A stretch of DNA of 64,000 nt. It comes from Oscillospiraceae bacterium (GTDB lineage Bacteria; Bacillota; Clostridia; Oscillospirales; Oscillospiraceae). The translations under genes and the position numbers were made by a program. Shown one piece after another: positions 8,062 through 19,680 of the stretch (within the stretch, counting starts at the first letter, position 1; each line of letters starts with the position of its first letter). The stretch covers positions 89,509 to 153,508 of the forward strand of contig CADBWQ010000008.1 in the NCBI GenBank assembly GCA_902798545.1, given 5' to 3'. The notes beneath the pieces were generated by a model, which was not told the DNA's origin, did no database searches, and saw only the letters and a list, made by a program, of their open reading frames with translations.

Positions 8062-9980
8062 CACAGAAAGTTACAGAAGAATATGATGCTTCGCAGATTC
8101 AGGTTCTGGAAGGACTGGAAGCTGTCCGCAAACGGCCCGGTATGTATATCGGCTCCACTTCTTCTTCCGGTCTGCATCATCTGGTATATGAAATTGTCGA
8201 CAACTCCATCGACGAAGCACTCGCCGGATACTGTACACATATTGAAGTAATTATTGAACCGGGAGATATCATCCGTGTTTCCGACAACGGACGCGGAATT
8301 CCCGTGGATATCCAGGAACAGACTGGAAAGAGCGCACTGGAAGTTGTCTTTACCGTTCTTCACGCCGGCGGAAAGTTTGGCGGCGGCGGATACAAGGTAT
8401 CCGGCGGTCTGCACGGTGTCGGTGCATCTGTTGTCAATGCCCTCTCCGAGTGGCTGACGGTTCAGGTACACAAGGATGGGAAAATCCACGAGATGAGTTT
8501 TTCCCGCGGTGACATTGTGGAGCCGATTCATATCGTAGGCGAGACGGATCATACCGGTACCACGGTTCGATTCAAACCGGATCCGGAAATGTTTGACGAT
8601 ACGGTCTATGACTATGAAATTCTGCATACCCGCATGCGGGAACAGGCTTTTCTCAATGGCGGTCTGAAAATTACGCTGGAGGATCGCCGAGAGGGGCAGG
8701 AGCAGAGCGAGAGCATGTGCTATGAGGGCGGTATCCGGGAATTCGTTACCTGGCTCAACAAGCATAAGACCCCGATCCATGAGGACGTGATCTATCTCTC
8801 CGGAAGCAAAAGCGATGCGATCGCAGAGATTGCCATGCAGTACAACGATGGATTCAATGAGAATCTCATCTCTTTTGCCAATGATATCCACACCCCGGAA
8901 GGCGGTATGCATGAAACCGGCTTCAAGACCGCACTGACCAGAGTCATCAACGCTTATGGACAGAAGAATAACATCATCAAGGGCGACGACAAAGTCTCCG
9001 GTGAAGATGTGCGTGAGGGAATTTCCGCGGTGATCTCCGTGAAGCTCCCGGAGGCTCAGTTTGAAGGCCAGACCAAGCAAAAGCTCGGTAATGCCTATAT
9101 CCGCACCCTGGTAGACTCCATCGTCAACGAACAGCTGACAGAATACTTCGAGGAACATCCGGCAGCAGCCAAAGCAATTCTGGATAAGGCCATGATGGCA
9201 AACCGTGCCCGCGAAGCAGCCCGAAAGGCACGGGAATCCGTACGGCGCAAAACAGGTCTTGAGAGCGGCCAGATGCCGGATAAGCTGCAGGACTGCAACG
9301 AGCGCGATCCGTCGCTCTGCGAGATTTACATTGTCGAGGGAGACTCCGCCGCAGGTTCCGCAATTCAAGGCAGGGACAGTCGATTCCAGGCTATCCTCGC
9401 TATGTGGGGCAAGATGCTGAATGTGGAAAAAGCCAGAGCAGATAAAATCTATGGCAATGACAAGCTCTACCCGCTGATTGTGGCACTGGGCGCCGGCATT
9501 GGCGATGAATTCAATATCGAAAAGCTCCGCTATCATAAGATCATTATTATGGCGGATGCCGATGTAGACGGATCCCATATCCGTACACTGCTGCTGACAT
9601 TCTTCTTCCGCTACATGAGACCGCTGATTGAGCGCGGTTACGTCTATTCCGCAGTTCCTCCGCTTTATAAGCTCACGAGAGGAAAAACGCAGCGAGTTGC
9701 GTATTCCGACGAACAACGTGACGCCATCAGTGCAGAAATGCGCGGTGACAATCCCAATGTAAAGATTGACATTTCCCGTTTCAAGGGACTTGGCGAGATG
9801 GATCCGCACGAACTCTGGGAAACCACCATGGATCCCGAAAAACGCTCTCTCCGCAGAATCACGCTTGGAGACGCCATTCAGGCAGATCAGGTCTTTACCG
9901 TCCTGATGGGTGAAGAAGTCGAGCCGCGCAAGGAATGGATTGAGCGCAATGCCCAGTATGTGGGCAATCTGGATATCTGA
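8040..9980 (+). CDS. gyrB: DNA gyrase subunit B
   Basis: GyrB of 646 residues, the ATPase subunit of the A2B2 gyrase. The GHKL ATP site shows [18 protein letters not shown] and [15 protein letters not shown]. The TOPRIM domain has EGDSAAGSA near residue 425 and the metal-binding aspartates in DADVDGSHI near residue 505. The C-terminus ends in the family motif [17 protein letters not shown]. It overlaps remB by 22 bases and gyrA follows after 12 bases. Confidence 0.97.
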   Translation: MAEINELTQKVTEEYDASQIQVLEGLEAVRKRPGMYIGSTSSSGLHHLVYEIVDNSIDEALAGYCTHIEVIIEPGDIIRVSDNGRGIPVDIQEQTGKSALEVVFTVLHAGGKFGGGGYKVSGGLHGVGASVVNALSEWLTVQVHKDGKIHEMSFSRGDIVEPIHIVGETDHTGTTVRFKPDPEMFDDTVYDYEILHTRMREQAFLNGGLKITLEDRREGQEQSESMCYEGGIREFVTWLNKHKTPIHEDVIYLSGSKSDAIAEIAMQYNDGFNENLISFANDIHTPEGGMHETGFKTALTRVINAYGQKNNIIKGDDKVSGEDVREGISAVISVKLPEAQFEGQTKQKLGNAYIRTLVDSIVNEQLTEYFEEHPAAAKAILDKAMMANRAREAARKARESVRRKTGLESGQMPDKLQDCNERDPSLCEIYIVEGDSAAGSAIQGRDSRFQAILAMWGKMLNVEKARADKIYGNDKLYPLIVALGAGIGDEFNIEKLRYHKIIIMADADVDGSHIRTLLLTFFFRYMRPLIERGYVYSAVPPLYKLTRGKTQRVAYSDEQRDAISAEMRGDNPNVKIDISRFKGLGEMDPHELWETTMDPEKRSLRRITLGDAIQADQVFTVLMGEEVEPRKEWIERNAQYVGNLDI

Positions 9981-9992
9981 GGCTAAACAAAT

Positions 9993-12524
9993 ATGGCACA
10001 TAAAAGAGATTATAAACCGGAAGATATATTATTTCCAAATCAGGTTATTACGGAATCCGAACTGGTTGGAGAAATGCAGCGCAGCTACATCGACTACGCC
10101 ATGAGCGTCATCGTCGGACGCGCGCTGCCGGACGTGCGCGACGGTCTGAAGCCGGTGCACCGCCGCATCCTCTACACGATGTTTGAATCCGGACTGACCT
10201 CTGACAAACCCTTCAAGAAGTCCGCCACCTGCGTCGGTGACGTGCTGGGTCACTATCATCCACATGGCGATGCGTCGGTATATGACGCCATGGTGCGTCT
10301 AGCCCAGGACTTTTCCATGCGCTATATGCTGGTGGACGGGCACGGCAACTTCGGCTCGGTGGATGGAGACCCCCCGGCAGCCTACCGTTATACCGAGGCG
10401 AGACTCTCAAAGATCTCCAACGAGATGCTCCGGGATATTGAGAAAGACACTGTCGACTGGGACACGAACTTCGATGAGAGCCGGAAGGAGCCGAGGGTAC
10501 TTCCCTCCCGTTTTCCAAATCTGTTGGTCAACGGTTCCAGCGGTATCGCCGTCGGTATGGCCACCAATATCCCACCCCACAATCTCAAAGAGGTCATCGA
10601 TGCCTGTGTCTGTGTCCTTGAGAATCCGGAGGCGGAACTGAGCGATCTGATGCAGTATATTAAGGGGCCGGATTTTCCGACCAAGGGCATCATCATGGGC
10701 CGCAGCGGCATCCGCCAGGCCTATGCCACAGGCCGCGGCAAGGTCGTGCTGCGCGCAAGAACGGAATTTGAAGAGCACGGGCAGAATCGCACCCGCATCA
10801 TTGTTACCGAGCTTCCTTATCAGGTAAACAAGCGCCAGCTCATTCGCAACATCGCCGATCAGGTGCACGAAAAGCGTCTGGAGGGTATCTCCGACCTGCG
10901 TGATGAGACCGACCGCAACGGGATGCGCATTGTAATCGAACTCAAACGCGATGCCAATCCTCAGGTGGTGCTGAACCGCCTGTTTGCTCAGACACAGCTT
11001 CAGTCCAGCTTCTCCATCATCATGCTGGCGCTGGTCAATAACCAGTCCCAGCCGAAGATTCTGACGCTGCGGAATATCCTGGATGAGTATCTGGTCTTTC
11101 AGGAAGACCTGATCGTTCGCCGCACCCGCTATGATCTGAGGAAGGCGGAAGAGCGCGCTCATCTGCTGGAAGGATTGCTGAAGGCACAGGACAACATCGA
11201 TGAAGTTATCCGGATCATTCGCTCCAGCTATGACAACGCGAAGCAGAATCTGATGGAACGTTTCGGTTTCTCCGATGTCCAGGCACAGGCCATCTGTGAT
11301 ATGCGTCTGATACAGCTGCAGGGCCTCAACCGTGAAAAACTGGAAGAGGAGTACAAACAGCTGGAAGAGAAAATCGCCTACTACAACGAACTCCTGGCGG
11401 ATCCTGAAAAAATCAAAGGTGTACTGAAGGACGAACTTATTGCCATCCGCGACAAATTCGGCGACGAACGCAAAACTGAGATTCAGGATGTGGCAGATGA
11501 GATCGACATCGAAGATCTGATCGAAGAGGAGCAGTGCGTCTATACCCTGACTCATGGTGGATATATCAAACGCCTGCCGGTCAGTGAGTACCGCGCCCAG
11601 GGCCGCGGCGGCAAGGGTGTCCGTGCCATGGCAACAAAAGAAGAGGACTATGTACAGACGGTCTTTACTGCCTCCACCCACGATCATATTCTGTTCTTTA
11701 CCTCCAAAGGCCGTGTCTTTGTACGCAAGGGATATCAGATTCCGGAGGCCGGAAGAAATGCCCGCGGCACGAATATTGTCAACATTCTGCCTATTGAACT
11801 CGGTGACGAGAACGAAAAGGTCAGCGCTATGATCCGTGGCCGGGGCTATGAAGAGGACAAGTATCTCTTCTTCGTGACAAAGAATGGTACCGTCAAGCGC
11901 ATCAGTCAGGCATCCCTCAAAAACCTCCGCAACATCGGCATCCGTGCTATCACCCTTGAAGAGGGAGATGAGCTGATTTCCGTTATGCCGACGGAAGGCG
12001 ACGAGAACATCATGATCGCCACCAGAGACGGTATGGCTATCCGTTTCCCGGAGGACGACGTGCGCGTTATGGGACGCACGGCCGTCGGCGTCCGCGGAAT
12101 CCGTCTCCGTGGAGACGACGTAGTCATCGGCGCGGGCAGCAGCGCGGAGGGCGTGGATATTCTCAGTATCACCGAGAAGGGATTTGGCAAGCGGACCGAT
12201 GTCGGCGAATACCGTTATCAGAGCCGTGGCGGCTTTGGCGTCACCAGCCACAGAGTAACAGAAAAGACCGGACCGGTGGCATCCGTCAAGATGGTGCGTC
12301 CGGGTGAAGACATCCTGATCGTCACGGATGACGGCACCATGATCCGCGTGGCGGTTGAACATATCTCACAGTACGGCCGCTCTTCTCAGGGTGTGCGCGT
12401 CATGCGCCTCGCAGCGGGCAGCCGTGTCATCGACATGGAGAAGACCGAGCGGGAAGAAGTAACGGAACCGACCGAGGCGGAAATGACCGCAGAAGCACCG
12501 GAAGAGGAACCTGAAAACGAATGA
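9993..12524 (+). CDS. gyrA: DNA gyrase subunit A
   Basis: GyrA of 843 residues, the breakage-reunion subunit. The catalytic tyrosine lies in [11 protein letters not shown]. The quinolone-resistance-determining region reads [17 protein letters not shown], with Ser at the position of E. coli S83 (GDASVYD) and Asp at D87 apparently retained. Six beta-pinwheel repeats form the C-terminal half and include the GyrA box QGRGGKG (near residue 535). The acidic tail is rich in Glu. The stop overlaps rnhA by four bases. Confidence 0.96.
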   Translation: MAHKRDYKPEDILFPNQVITESELVGEMQRSYIDYAMSVIVGRALPDVRDGLKPVHRRILYTMFESGLTSDKPFKKSATCVGDVLGHYHPHGDASVYDAMVRLAQDFSMRYMLVDGHGNFGSVDGDPPAAYRYTEARLSKISNEMLRDIEKDTVDWDTNFDESRKEPRVLPSRFPNLLVNGSSGIAVGMATNIPPHNLKEVIDACVCVLENPEAELSDLMQYIKGPDFPTKGIIMGRSGIRQAYATGRGKVVLRARTEFEEHGQNRTRIIVTELPYQVNKRQLIRNIADQVHEKRLEGISDLRDETDRNGMRIVIELKRDANPQVVLNRLFAQTQLQSSFSIIMLALVNNQSQPKILTLRNILDEYLVFQEDLIVRRTRYDLRKAEERAHLLEGLLKAQDNIDEVIRIIRSSYDNAKQNLMERFGFSDVQAQAICDMRLIQLQGLNREKLEEEYKQLEEKIAYYNELLADPEKIKGVLKDELIAIRDKFGDERKTEIQDVADEIDIEDLIEEEQCVYTLTHGGYIKRLPVSEYRAQGRGGKGVRAMATKEEDYVQTVFTASTHDHILFFTSKGRVFVRKGYQIPEAGRNARGTNIVNILPIELGDENEKVSAMIRGRGYEEDKYLFFVTKNGTVKRISQASLKNLRNIGIRAITLEEGDELISVMPTEGDENIMIATRDGMAIRFPEDDVRVMGRTAVGVRGIRLRGDDVVIGAGSSAEGVDILSITEKGFGKRTDVGEYRYQSRGGFGVTSHRVTEKTGPVASVKMVRPGEDILIVTDDGTMIRVAVEHISQYGRSSQGVRVMRLAAGSRVIDMEKTEREEVTEPTEAEMTAEAPEEEPENE

Positions 12525-12964
12525 AAAAGGTCAGCATCTACACCGACGGAGCCTGCAGCGGTAATCCGGGTCCCGGTGGATGGGCAGCCATCCTGATCTA
12601 TAATGATGTGGAGAAAGAGCTCTCCGGAGGTGAAAGGCAGACCACCAACAACCGCATGGAACTTTCCGGTGTCATCGCTGCGCTTCAGGCTTTGAAGGAA
12701 CCCTGCATGGTAGATCTCTGGTCCGATTCCCGCTATGTTATTGACGCCCTGGAAAAAGGCTGGGCAGAGGGCTGGAGAAAAAAAGGCTGGATGCGAAACA
12801 AGAAAGAACCGGCGATGAATCCGGATCTCTGGGAGACGCTGCTGAACCTGACCAGGCAGCATGAGATGCACTATCACTGGGTCAAAGGACATGCGGAGAA
12901 TCCTTATAACAACCGCTGTGATGCCATGGCTGTCGCAGAGAGAGACCGCTATGCCGCGGAGTGA
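12521..12964 (+). CDS. rnhA: Ribonuclease HI
   Basis: RNase HI of 147 residues, which cuts RNA in RNA-DNA hybrids. The catalytic carboxylates appear as [14 protein letters not shown] (Asp near residue 8), NNRMEL (Glu), SDSRYV (Asp) and NNRCDAMA (Asp). The [15 protein letters not shown] stretch is the classical C-terminal signature. It is fused translationally to gyrA by an ATGA overlap. Confidence 0.96.
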   Translation: MKKVSIYTDGACSGNPGPGGWAAILIYNDVEKELSGGERQTTNNRMELSGVIAALQALKEPCMVDLWSDSRYVIDALEKGWAEGWRKKGWMRNKKEPAMNPDLWETLLNLTRQHEMHYHWVKGHAENPYNNRCDAMAVAERDRYAAE

Positions 12965-12998
12965 GCAGAGATCGACAATCCACGCCCGTCTTTAAGGA

Positions 12999-15900
12999 AT
13001 GAAGGAATTAGTCAATCAGATCTTAACCCATAAGGAGCTGGCCGCCCTCCCATCTTTGCTGGAGGGCGGTGGGCTTCCTGCGCTGATTTCAGGGCTATCG
13101 GCAGTCCATCGCGCAAATTTAGCCGCAGCACTATGCGAAGAAACCGGCCGGTCACTCTTTGTCATCTGTCCGGATGACACAGCTGCGGAAAACTTCGCCA
13201 GAGATCTGCGAAGCATGCTGAAGCGTCAGGCGAACTGCCTGTGTCTCCGGGAATTCAGCTTTTTGCCGGCGGAAGCCGTGTCCCGCCGCGTCGAACAGCA
13301 GAGACTGGCAGTGCTGTCGGACCTTCTGGACGCTGAACAAAAAGAAAACATCTCCGTGACGGTGGCCTCCGTGTCGGCCATTCTGCAGAGGACGATCCCA
13401 AAGGAACTGCTGAAGAAAGCAGCTTTTACCATTTCTTCTGCAGAGAGCTATGCCATTGAGGACATCGAAGAAGCGCTGCTCCGCTGCGGCTATGAACGGA
13501 CCGAACAGGTAGAGGGTCCCGGACAGTTTGCAAGACGCGGCGGTATTCTGGATCTCTTTTCTCCGGCAGAGGAACAGCCAGTACGCATGGAGTTCTGGGG
13601 CGATGAAATCGACTCAATGGGATATTTTGACATCTCCTCCCAGCGCCGGGACGAGAGTATTCTCGAATGCCGGATTCTGCCGGCAGCGGAAGCGCTGCCG
13701 ACTCTTACACCGGGAGGTGTCGAGACTCTCAGTCGGAAAATGGAAGAAATGGCCGAGCGCTACCAGAAGCGGAGAGGAAGTGCATCCGCAGGGAAAATTG
13801 CCTCAACCCTGCGCCAGGATGCCGAAAAACTCCGGAATCGACTGCTCATGCCGGATCTGGACCGATGGCTTCCCATGCTGTATCCGGCGGCAACCGGTTT
13901 TGACTATATCCCGGAAGATGCGATTGTGTTTCTGGACCAGCCGACCCGCTGTGGCGAGATGGCAAAGGAATATCGCAAGCAGCTTGGAGACGACCTGCAC
14001 GCGCTTCAGAAAGACGGGCTTTGCCCCTTCGAAGCAGACAGCTTCTGTTTTCCACCGGATGAAATTTGGAAGGAGCTGGAGCATTTCCCGCTGTTTGCCG
14101 GGGACGCTTTTACACTCGGACGCGGCGGATTTACACCGAAGACGCTCTTGAGCATCCCTGCAAAGCAGCTGCCCTCCTACGCCGGAAATGCACAGGCAGC
14201 GGCAGAGGACCTGAAAATCTATCTCAAACAGAACTATCGGGTTATAATTCTTGCGGGCGACGAGCGCAGAGCAAAGGTTTTGCAGGAATTTCTGAGAGAG
14301 CATGATATGCCGGTGATGCTCCGCCCGGAAATGGAAAAACTCCCGGCCGAGGGGGAATGCAGCATAGGTGTTGGTGCGCTGTCTTCGGGAATCGAATACC
14401 CCGCGCTGCATCTGGCAATTCTCACGGACGCCCAGCTGATCCGGGGAAAAAACAGGAAACGATCCTCCAAAAAACTCCCTGCGGACCGGAAACGGATTGA
14501 GAGCTATTCCGATCTCTCAGTCGGTGACTATGTTGTCCATGAAACCCACGGAATCGGCCGCTTTGCAGGCATCGTAAAGATGCAGGTTGACGGCTTTGAA
14601 AAGGACTACATCAAGCTCAGCTATGCCGGAACGGATATTCTCTATGTCCCGGCGACACAGCTGGATATGGTGTCCAAATACACCGGCGGCGGGGAGGAAC
14701 GCCCGGTCAAGCTCTCTAAAATGGGAGGAACCGAATGGGCGAAGACCCGCTCCCGTGCCAAGGGCGCGGCCAGGGACATGGCCCGCAAGCTGATCGCCCT
14801 CTATGCCGAGCGGCAGCGCCTGCCGGGCTATGCCTTCTCTCCGGACAGCAGCTGGCAGAGAGAGTTTGAAGAGAACTTTCCTTATACAGAGACGGATGAC
14901 CAGCTCCGCTGTACGGCAGAGATCAAGCAGGACATGGAGTCCTCGGTCCCGATGGACCGCCTGCTCTGCGGCGACGTGGGCTTCGGCAAGACGGAAGTCG
15001 CATTCCGGGCTGTCATGAAGTGCATTCTGGACGGAAAACAGGCAGCGATCCTGGTACCGACCACGGTTCTGGCCCAGCAACATTATCAGACGGCGATACA
15101 GCGCTTTTTTGGGTTCCCGGTGGAAATAGGGCTGCTGAGCCGGATGGGTGTAGGCGGCGAAAACAGCAAGACCCTCAAAAACCTGGAGAGCGGTAAGTGC
15201 GATCTGGTAATCGGAACCCATCGCCTGCTTTCCAAAGACGTCAGATTCAAAAACCTCGGGCTTCTGGTTGTGGATGAGGAGCAGCGCTTTGGCGTGACCC
15301 ACAAGGAACATATCAAGGAGCTCTCCCGCGGTGTAGATGTGCTGACACTGTCCGCAACGCCGATTCCAAGAACGCTGAACATGGCCATGAGCGGTATCCG
15401 CGATATGTCCAATATCGAAGAAGCACCTGAGGATCGGCTGCCGGTCCAGACGTTTGTCATGGAGCACGATTGGGGCATTATCGCCGAAGCAATCCGGAGA
15501 GAACTCCAGCGCGGCGGCCAGGTCTACTACCTCCACAACCGTATTGAGGATATCGACCGTACGGCTTACCGCCTGTCCCAGCAGCTGGAGAATGTCACGG
15601 TGGCAGTTGCTCACGGAAAAATGGACAAAAATGAGCTCTCCCGCGTGATGGAGAGCGTGGTCCGGGGAGAGACTCAGGTACTGGTATGTACCACCATCAT
15701 CGAAACCGGTATTGATATTCCGAATGTGAACACTCTGATCGTAGAGGATGCGGACAAGCTGGGGCTTGCCCAACTGCACCAGATCCGGGGGCGCGTGGGC
15801 CGTTCGACTCGCAGGGCATCGGCCTATCTCACATTCCGTCGAGACAAGGTTCTCACCGAGATTGCCGAAAAACGCCTCACAGCCATGCGGGACTTTGCCC

Positions 15901-16529
15901 AGTTCGGCGCCGGGATGAAGATTGCCATGCGCGACCTGGAAATTCGCGGAGCGGGCAATCTGCTTGGTGCGGAGCAGTCCGGACACATGGTGGATGTGGG
16001 CTATGACATGTATATGAAACTCCTGAATGAGGCTGTACTCGAGGAGCGGGGAATCCCGGTGCCGCAGCGGGCGGACTGCTCGGCAGATCTCGCCGTTGCG
16101 GCGAATATCCCGGACCGCTATATTCCGTCCTCGGAGCAGCGGATGGATATCTACCGCCGCATCGCCATGATTCGGACGGAAGAGGAAGCGGACGACCTGC
16201 TGGACGAGCTGATCGACCGCTACGGAGATCCGCCTCCAGGTGTGAATGCCCTTATCCAGGTGGCAATCCTGCGCGGTGTCGCGGGAAATGCAGGAATTAC
16301 GGATATCGTACAGAAGCAGGGTGAGCTGCGCTTTACCGTAAAGGAATTCGACATGGAAAAAGTGTCGGAACTCTATGCGCGGCCCGCATACAAAGGGAAA
16401 CTTCGTGTGGAGGCGAGATCCAAGCCCTGTCTCAGCCTGAAGATAAAGTCCAAGAAAAACGTCATCGACGAAGCGCGAGAATTTGCCCTCGCCTGGGGTG
16501 GGGACAAAAAGGAAAGGAGTACAACATGA
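12999..16529 (+). CDS. mfd: Transcription-repair coupling factor Mfd
   Basis: Mfd of 1176 residues, the translocase that removes stalled RNA polymerase and recruits the UvrABC system. The UvrB-like N-terminal part contains GPGQFARRGGILDLFSP. The RNA-polymerase-interaction domain begins near residue 500 (LSVGDYVVHETHGIGRF). The helicase core has Walker A LLCGDVGFGKTEVA, the DEExQ box VVDEEQRFGV and motif VI QIRGRVGRS. A C-terminal regulatory domain follows. The AAGGA Shine-Dalgarno is only one base from the ATG, which is unusually close. Confidence 0.96.
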   Translation: MKELVNQILTHKELAALPSLLEGGGLPALISGLSAVHRANLAAALCEETGRSLFVICPDDTAAENFARDLRSMLKRQANCLCLREFSFLPAEAVSRRVEQQRLAVLSDLLDAEQKENISVTVASVSAILQRTIPKELLKKAAFTISSAESYAIEDIEEALLRCGYERTEQVEGPGQFARRGGILDLFSPAEEQPVRMEFWGDEIDSMGYFDISSQRRDESILECRILPAAEALPTLTPGGVETLSRKMEEMAERYQKRRGSASAGKIASTLRQDAEKLRNRLLMPDLDRWLPMLYPAATGFDYIPEDAIVFLDQPTRCGEMAKEYRKQLGDDLHALQKDGLCPFEADSFCFPPDEIWKELEHFPLFAGDAFTLGRGGFTPKTLLSIPAKQLPSYAGNAQAAAEDLKIYLKQNYRVIILAGDERRAKVLQEFLREHDMPVMLRPEMEKLPAEGECSIGVGALSSGIEYPALHLAILTDAQLIRGKNRKRSSKKLPADRKRIESYSDLSVGDYVVHETHGIGRFAGIVKMQVDGFEKDYIKLSYAGTDILYVPATQLDMVSKYTGGGEERPVKLSKMGGTEWAKTRSRAKGAARDMARKLIALYAERQRLPGYAFSPDSSWQREFEENFPYTETDDQLRCTAEIKQDMESSVPMDRLLCGDVGFGKTEVAFRAVMKCILDGKQAAILVPTTVLAQQHYQTAIQRFFGFPVEIGLLSRMGVGGENSKTLKNLESGKCDLVIGTHRLLSKDVRFKNLGLLVVDEEQRFGVTHKEHIKELSRGVDVLTLSATPIPRTLNMAMSGIRDMSNIEEAPEDRLPVQTFVMEHDWGIIAEAIRRELQRGGQVYYLHNRIEDIDRTAYRLSQQLENVTVAVAHGKMDKNELSRVMESVVRGETQVLVCTTIIETGIDIPNVNTLIVEDADKLGLAQLHQIRGRVGRSTRRASAYLTFRRDKVLTEIAEKRLTAMRDFAQFGAGMKIAMRDLEIRGAGNLLGAEQSGHMVDVGYDMYMKLLNEAVLEERGIPVPQRADCSADLAVAANIPDRYIPSSEQRMDIYRRIAMIRTEEEADDLLDELIDRYGDPPPGVNALIQVAILRGVAGNAGITDIVQKQGELRFTVKEFDMEKVSELYARPAYKGKLRVEARSKPCLSLKIKSKKNVIDEAREFALAWGGDKKERSTT

Positions 16530-17860
16530 AAAAATTTATTATTGGCCTTTTGGTCCTCTGTCTGGTGGTGATCGGGGTTCTCGGCCTGACTGGAACTTCT
16601 ATCGGCAAATCCCCGGCAGTCCAGCATATCGTCTCTGAAAACGCGGCGGAGGCAGGGGTAATCGGCGGAGCGGACAGCGAAACCGAAATCCAGGTGACGG
16701 AAGAAGCCGCTGCAGAATCAGAGACCACAGCGTCAGTGGAAGCACAGCCGGAGCAGGCCGATGCGCCTTCTACGGTTCCTGATGAACCGGCTGTCGTCTC
16801 CGGGCGGATCAACTACGAGGCCCTCTACAGCCTGTATGAGCCGGAAGAGAAAGTCCTGAAGGTCAACGAAAAAGAAGAAACCTGGGGGGATTATTTCTAC
16901 ATTCTCTTTACCCAGTGCGGGCAGATCGAGCAATATTTCGACAGCATGGCCGCCTATTACGGCATGCAGTTTCACTGGGACGAACCCGTCGAGGAAGAAG
17001 GAGAGGGCGACACCTATGCTGAGGCCGCGCTGGAGAGCGTGGACAACCTGATGATTCAGCTCAGTGCGCTGGAGAAATTTGCTGCGGAGAACGGCGTCGA
17101 GGTCAGTGAGGAAATGCGCGACATGATCGAAGCGCAGAAGAAAGAGGACATCACCTCTGCCCTCGGAGAAGAAGGGACGGAAGAAGCCTTCTACGAGTAT
17201 CTGGAAAAAATCCATCTCTCCCGGGACATGTATGACCGCATCGTGACCCAGAACTATCTGTATCAGGAGAGTTTCAACCGGCTGTACGGTGAAAACGCCG
17301 TCAATCTGCCTGACGAAGCCGCACTGAAGTTCCTTGAGGACAAGGGCTATGTGACCGCTGCCCACATCCTGCTGCTCAACACGGATGAAGAAAGCGGAGA
17401 AAAGCTGGACGAAGCCGCTCTGGCTGAAAAGAAAGCGGAGCTGGAAGCACTTGTTTCGGAGTTACGGGCCATCGAGGACGATACAGAGCGCAAGGAGGCC
17501 TTTCTCCAGAAGGTAACAGAGATCAGCGAAGATCCGGGCAGTGCCCGGTATCCGGAAGGCTATACCTATACCGCCGGAACCATGGTGCCGGAATTTGAAG
17601 CGGCTGCTGAGGCACTGGAAGACTATGCCGTCTCTGACGTGGTGGAAACCAGCTACGGCTATCACATTATTCTCCGTCTACCGCTCTCACCGGATGCCAT
17701 CGTGGAGTTTAACAGCAGTTCCGGTGACGCAAGAACGGCACGGATGCTGGCGGCAAACCAGGAATACGGCGAGAAACTTCAGGCTACAGCCGACGCCCTC
17801 AAGCTGGAGTGGCTTCCTGGCCATGAGCAGCCGGATCTGATGTCATTTGTAGCAGAATAA
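16526..17860 (+). CDS. Membrane-anchored parvulin foldase (PrsA/SurA-like)
   Basis: A 444-residue peptidyl-prolyl isomerase acting outside the membrane. Residues 4-25 are an uncleaved signal anchor (FIIGLLVLCLVVIGVLGL) with no lipobox cysteine. An acidic linker and a helical SurA-N-like region follow. The parvulin domain spans about residues 270-395, with the usual motif set AAHILLLN, GTMVPEFEAAAEAL and TSYGYHIILRL. A long Glu/Ala-rich insert splits the domain. It overlaps mfd by four bases. The client proteins are unknown. Confidence 0.85.
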   Translation: MKKFIIGLLVLCLVVIGVLGLTGTSIGKSPAVQHIVSENAAEAGVIGGADSETEIQVTEEAAAESETTASVEAQPEQADAPSTVPDEPAVVSGRINYEALYSLYEPEEKVLKVNEKEETWGDYFYILFTQCGQIEQYFDSMAAYYGMQFHWDEPVEEEGEGDTYAEAALESVDNLMIQLSALEKFAAENGVEVSEEMRDMIEAQKKEDITSALGEEGTEEAFYEYLEKIHLSRDMYDRIVTQNYLYQESFNRLYGENAVNLPDEAALKFLEDKGYVTAAHILLLNTDEESGEKLDEAALAEKKAELEALVSELRAIEDDTERKEAFLQKVTEISEDPGSARYPEGYTYTAGTMVPEFEAAAEALEDYAVSDVVETSYGYHIILRLPLSPDAIVEFNSSSGDARTARMLAANQEYGEKLQATADALKLEWLPGHEQPDLMSFVAE

Positions 17861-17893
17861 AATCTCAGTTCTACATTCGGAGAGGAAAACAAT

Positions 17894-19579
17894 ATGAAAG
17901 TATCGGAACTGCCCTATCACAGAGTAACCATCGAAGAAGTCACCGCTGTCATGGAGGATGTGCTGGCGAGAATCAAAAACGCTGCTTCTGCAGACGAGAT
18001 CCTGAAGGCACGCGAAGACTATCTGAAGATCCAGCTGGAGTATCAGAGCAATACCGCCCTGGCCTATATGCGCTATTCCATCAATACCGTGGACGAGTTC
18101 TATGTCGCGGAGAACGAGTATTATGACGAAATCGGCCCCGCCGTACAGAATTACAACGTTCAGTATGCGTCTGCCCTGCTGGATTCTCCATTCCGCAAGG
18201 AGCTGGAGGAGAAGCTCTCTCCCGTGCTGTTCAAGGCGATGGAAGTAGAGAGAAAGTCCATGTCTCCGGAGATCGTTGAAGACATGGTTGAGGAAAACAA
18301 GCTGGTGCGGGAGTATTCCGACCTCATGAGCGGGATGGAGTTTACCTTCCGCGGCGAGACCATGCCCCGTGCCATGCTGATGAAGTACGCCAAGAGCGAA
18401 GACCGCGAGACGCGCAAGGAGTGCTATGAAGTCCTCGGAAAGGGCCTCGCCGAACACCAGGAGCAGCTGGACAGTATCTACGACCGCATGGTCCATGTGC
18501 GCGACCGCATGGCGAAGAAAATGGGCTATAAAAACTTTGTAGAGCTGGGTTATCACCGGATGGGCAGGCTCTGTTATGATGAGGAGAAAGTCAGGGTATT
18601 CCGCGAGAACATCCTGAAGGATATCGTACCGGCGGTCTCTCATCTCCGCACCGAGAATGCCAGACGGCTCGGAGTTGAAGATTATCACCTCTATGATGAC
18701 GGTGTCATCATACCCGGCGGCGACCCGAAGCCCTTTGGCAAGGCCGAGATCTTTGCTGCGGCGAGGGAAATGTACCACGCCATGGGCAAGGAGACGGCAT
18801 CTTTCATCGATATGATGCTTGAGAATGAAGCCTTCGATGTGGACAGCCGCAAGAATAAGTGGGGCGGCGGATACTGCACGGAATTCCCGAAATTCAAGCA
18901 GCCCTTCATCCTCGCCAACTTCAACGGGACCGCCGGGGATGTGGACGTCGTGACGCATGAAGCCGGTCATGCGCTGAACGCCTACCTGATCGCTGATAAC
19001 CGTTTCGCACTGGAACTGGGCTGCGGCGGAATGGAGACGGCAGAAACCCATTCCATGAGCATGGAATTCTTCGCATGGCCGTACATGGAGAAGTTCTTTG
19101 GTGACAGAGCAGACGCCTACCGCTTCATGCATGCACTGGACGCCTTCTCCTTCCTGCCCTACGGGACGATGGTAGACGCCTTCCAGCACATCGTGTATGA
19201 GAATCCCGACATGACTCCGGCCGAGCGGGATGAGGCCTGGCTGAAGCTGGAAAAGCAGTTCCGCCCGCACATCTCCATGGAGGGCATGCCCTATCTGGAA
19301 AAGGGCACTCGCTGGCAGTATCAGATGCACATCTATGAAAGCCCCTTCTACTACATCGACTACTGCCTGGCTCAGACGGCAGCTTTCTGCTTCCTGCTTG
19401 CCTCCCAGGAGGACTATGATGATGCCTTTGCACGTTACCTGCGCCTGAGCCGTCAGGGCGGCGAGAAGGTCTGGACCGACCTGCTGCAGGAAGCCGGTTT
19501 CCAGTCTCCCTTTGAGCCCGGGACATTGAAGACCCTGGCAGAGCGGATTGACGCTTTGTTGGAGAAAATCAGGGTATAA
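17894..19579 (+). CDS. M3-family oligoendopeptidase (PepF type)
   Basis: Cytosolic zinc metallopeptidase of 561 residues that degrades short peptides. The HEXXH zinc motif lies in DVVTHEAGHALNAYL (near residue 355), and the third ligand Glu is expected in GGMETAETHSMSMEFF about 25 residues on. No signal peptide is seen. It ends at a bidirectional terminator shared with the convergent flavoprotein gene. Confidence 0.9.
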   Translation: MKVSELPYHRVTIEEVTAVMEDVLARIKNAASADEILKAREDYLKIQLEYQSNTALAYMRYSINTVDEFYVAENEYYDEIGPAVQNYNVQYASALLDSPFRKELEEKLSPVLFKAMEVERKSMSPEIVEDMVEENKLVREYSDLMSGMEFTFRGETMPRAMLMKYAKSEDRETRKECYEVLGKGLAEHQEQLDSIYDRMVHVRDRMAKKMGYKNFVELGYHRMGRLCYDEEKVRVFRENILKDIVPAVSHLRTENARRLGVEDYHLYDDGVIIPGGDPKPFGKAEIFAAAREMYHAMGKETASFIDMMLENEAFDVDSRKNKWGGGYCTEFPKFKQPFILANFNGTAGDVDVVTHEAGHALNAYLIADNRFALELGCGGMETAETHSMSMEFFAWPYMEKFFGDRADAYRFMHALDAFSFLPYGTMVDAFQHIVYENPDMTPAERDEAWLKLEKQFRPHISMEGMPYLEKGTRWQYQMHIYESPFYYIDYCLAQTAAFCFLLASQEDYDDAFARYLRLSRQGGEKVWTDLLQEAGFQSPFEPGTLKTLAERIDALLEKIRV

Positions 19580-19603
19580 GAAACTCTGCCTGCAGAATAA
19601 AAG

Positions 19604-19643
19604 CAAGGCGCCGGATGAGAAAGAATTCCCATCCGGCGCCTTG
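19604..19643. terminator. Bidirectional intrinsic terminator
   Basis: A perfect 14-bp stem, CAAGGCGCCGGATG / CATCCGGCGCCTTG, lies between the convergent oligopeptidase and flavoprotein genes. A-rich and T-rich flanks allow use in both directions. Confidence 0.85.
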
Positions 19644-19680
19644 TTCATTTTTGCAATATTCGGTGAAGCAGCAGTGCGAA

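Noticed and set aside
8013-10001. A 662-codon antisense frame over gyrB, with similar long antisense frames over gyrA (10407-12362) and mfd (14517-15986)
   Set aside because: They mirror well-conserved genes, show no recognisable family, and arise from codon bias on the coding strand.
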